A stretch of 23,766 nt of DNA from Actinomycetota bacterium. Lineage in GTDB: Bacteria > Actinomycetota > Thermoleophilia > Solirubrobacterales > Solirubrobacteraceae. This document shows, in pieces, positions 22,285-23,766 of this stretch (the first letter of the stretch is position 1; the number at the start of each line of letters is the position of its first letter). Position numbers and translations under genes: made by a program. The stretch spans positions 1 through 23,766 of the forward strand of contig VAWY01000158.1 of assembly GCA_005888335.1 (NCBI GenBank). Direction: 5' to 3'. The notes beneath the pieces were generated by a model, which worked only from the letters and a program-made list of their open reading frames with translations, searched no databases and was not told where the DNA came from.

Positions 22285-22962
22285 TCATCTCTTGACGCCG
22301 AGCGTGATCGCGCCGACGTAGCCCTTGCCGCTGGACCGCTTCGTCAGCTTCAGCAGCGCGTGGCTGCCGCCCGCTTGGGCGTAGATGTTGTCTCTGGCGT
22401 TGGTGGTGTCGGCCTGGCCGTGGGAGCGGTAGGTCGAGGTGCGGTAGACGGCGTCGCTGGTCGCGTCGCGGAAGAACACCTGGCCGGTGTGGACGACCGA
22501 GCCGCCCACGTGGACCTTGAGGTGGATGTGCGGGGTGCGCCCGCGGTACCAGCCCGGGTAGATCGTGTGGAAGACGACGCGGCCGTTCGCGTCGCTGCGC
22601 TGGTGGCCGCGCAGGAAGCGCCCGGTGTTGCCCTGCACGCCCGAGTACACGCCCTGGGCGTCGGCGTGCCAGATCTCGACGTCGGCGCCCTTGATCGGCT
22701 TGCACGTCGTCGCGTCGACGACGGTGAGGTGCAGCGACAGCGGGATGCCCGCCTTGCCCTCGGTGATGTCGCGCCGCGTGAGGTGGTTGGCGATCCAGTA
22801 CGGGCCCTCGGTGACCTCCGGCGCCAGGGTGCACGTGGTGGCGGCCAGGGCGGGCTCGCCGGCGAAGATCGCGCCGGCGCGCGCAGCCTGGAGAGCGACG
22901 GCGCCGGCGCCCAGGCCGCCGAGGGCGATGAGCGCCTCGCGCCGGGTTCGTTTGATGGTCAT
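22285..22962 (-). CDS. Tat-exported intradiol ring-cleavage dioxygenase-like protein
   Basis: 225 residues; the ATG at 22962 overlaps the ApbE stop (ATGA), with GGGGAG upstream. The N-terminus KRTRREALIALGG has a twin-Arg motif and a hydrophobic stretch with a cleavage-like ALA near 38-40. The catalytic domain shows EGPYW (52-56), VEIWHADAQGVYSG (Tyr106), YPGWYRGRTPHIHLKV with Tyr139, His145 and His147, the expected two-Tyr/two-His Fe(III) ligands of catechol and protocatechuate dioxygenases. The enzyme would cleave catechol-type rings between the hydroxyls with O2, outside the membrane. Exported members of this family are widespread in actinobacteria but their substrate is not clear. Neighbouring ApbE suggests an extracytoplasmic redox context. 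Confidence 0.87.
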   Translation of the reverse strand: MTIKRTRREALIALGGLGAGAVALQAARAGAIFAGEPALAATTCTLAPEVTEGPYWIANHLTRRDITEGKAGIPLSLHLTVVDATTCKPIKGADVEIWHADAQGVYSGVQGNTGRFLRGHQRSDANGRVVFHTIYPGWYRGRTPHIHLKVHVGGSVVHTGQVFFRDATSDAVYRTSTYRSHGQADTTNARDNIYAQAGGSHALLKLTKRSSGKGYVGAITLGVKR

Positions 22963-23766
22963 GGACGCTCCCCTGTCGTGGGCAGGACGGTGTGCGAGCC
23001 GTCATCGAAGACGACGACGCCGCCGTGGGGCAGCCAGGCCGCCGCGTGCTCGGAGCCGCTGAGCACGGCCGCCTTGGCGCGGATCTCGGCCTCCAGCGCG
23101 GTGGGAGCCAGCGCCGTGGCCTGGACGACGCCGGTGAAGGCCGGTCGTCCGGTCGCGGGGTCGAGCAGGTGGTGCGCGGGCCGCAGCTCGGCGTCGAGCC
23201 AGCTGCGAGCGCCGATGCCGCTCGTCGCCGCGCCGCCGCCGGCGAGCGTGTAGGTGTGGAGGGCCGGGCCGCCGAACGGGTCGGCGACGTGGACCTCCCG
23301 CGGCACGCCGGCCGACCCGCCGACGCGCACGTCGCCGGCGCAGTCGATCGCGAAGCTCGCGTGCGCCGCCAGCTCGCCGGCGAGCAGGTCGGCGAACAGC
23401 CCCTTGGCGAGGCCGCCGCTGTCGAGCATCACGCCTGGCGGCCGCGTCACGGTGCCGCTCGCCGAGTCGACCTCGATCTCGCGCCACCACGCGGCGCGGC
23501 TCGGGGAGGCCGGGCGGCGCGCCGGCGCGAGGCGCAGCGCGAGCTCGAGCGGGAGCGGAGCGCCTTCGAGGTGGGTGCGGTAGCCGGCGTCCTCGAGCTC
23601 GGTGACCAGGGTCGCGTCGACGAGTCCGCCGGTCCGCTCTCCCGAGGTCAGGACGGCCTCGGCGAAGCGGGCCATCACGGGGCTGACGGGGACGCGACCG
23701 CGCGGGTCGGCGTTCAGCCGCGAGAGCTCGCTGGCGGAGTCGAAGCGCGTGAAGCGCTCGTGCCAG
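22959..23766 (-). CDS. FAD:protein FMN transferase (ApbE family), second copy, 5' end outside window
   Basis: The minus-strand frame is open to the window edge, so the start is missing; about 268 residues are present. Conserved parts: FTRFDSASELSRLNADPRG, GGLVDATLV, LDSGGLAKGLFADLL, AIDCAGDVRVGG, HHLLDPATGRPA and TALAPTALEAEIRAKAAVL. It is clearly homologous to the ApbE at 17437-18381, with the same motif order, but different enough to be an old paralogue. It overlaps the dioxygenase start by ATGA. Its flavinylation target is not in the window; it may lie upstream, beyond the end. Confidence 0.87.
   Translation of the reverse strand, partial: WHERFTRFDSASELSRLNADPRGRVPVSPVMARFAEAVLTSGERTGGLVDATLVTELEDAGYRTHLEGAPLPLELALRLAPARRPASPSRAAWWREIEVDSASGTVTRPPGVMLDSGGLAKGLFADLLAGELAAHASFAIDCAGDVRVGGSAGVPREVHVADPFGGPALHTYTLAGGGAATSGIGARSWLDAELRPAHHLLDPATGRPAFTGVVQATALAPTALEAEIRAKAAVLSGSEHAAAWLPHGGVVVFDDGSHTVLPTTGERP

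Noticed and set aside
1..23766. CRISPR array, tRNA, rRNA, prophage or insertion sequence.
   Set aside because: No regularly spaced repeats, cloverleaf sequences, integrase or transposase motifs were seen on either strand.

Overview
The window is about 23.8 kb of very GC-rich DNA with dense genes, GTGA/ATGA stop-start overlaps, many GTG starts and little intergenic space. Gene content (Ser/Thr kinase with an extracytoplasmic propeller, GH6 cellulase, G1 peptidase, OmpR-type two-component system, ApbE/ferric-reductase genes) suggests a soil actinobacterium. A Thermoleophilia/Solirubrobacterales member is my best guess, by inference only. I saw no rRNA, tRNA, CRISPR array, phage gene or transposase.

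Layout. (1) 1-4071: 3' part of a CapA-family gene, a SNF2 ATPase with a HARP-like N-terminus (minus strand), and a divergent short-chain dehydrogenase; the divergent gap carries a compact CGAAC/GTTCG dyad array. (2) 4078-8874, minus strand: a four-gene exopolysaccharide cluster with translational coupling between the enzymes (GT-C glycosyltransferase, cellulose-synthase-like GT2, GH8 hydrolase, then an anchored Pro/His/Gly-rich protein). (3) 9053-14593: a membrane Ser/Thr kinase with a beta-propeller sensor, a secreted GH6 cellulase-like enzyme (minus), an RsbW-like ATPase, and an MFS exporter with a C-terminal winged-helix-like domain. (4) 14550-16800: a secreted G1 peptidase, an internally deleted ECF sigma gene, and a seven-bladed Vgb-like secreted propeller.

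(5) 16805-21691 is the most interesting block. A minus-strand operon (small membrane protein, ApbE flavin transferase, ferric-reductase-like haem membrane protein) diverges from a plus-strand operon (secreted protein with six helical repeats, OmpR-type response regulator, histidine kinase). Both promoters, and that of the deleted sigma gene, carry TCTTAG-N6-CACAA at a nearly constant distance (39-40 bases) from the start codon, followed by a GAnnnT -10-like hexamer. I propose a regulon controlled by this two-component system that links an extracytoplasmic repeat protein to flavin/haem electron transfer. The response regulator appears to start at a non-standard ATC codon.

(6) 21843-23766, minus strand: a second ApbE (cut by the window edge), a Tat-exported intradiol dioxygenase and a UspA-like protein, all closely coupled. 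A palindromic repeat occurs twice, at 10898-10945 (short form) and 21690-21837 (long form with a nested hairpin), each between convergent genes.
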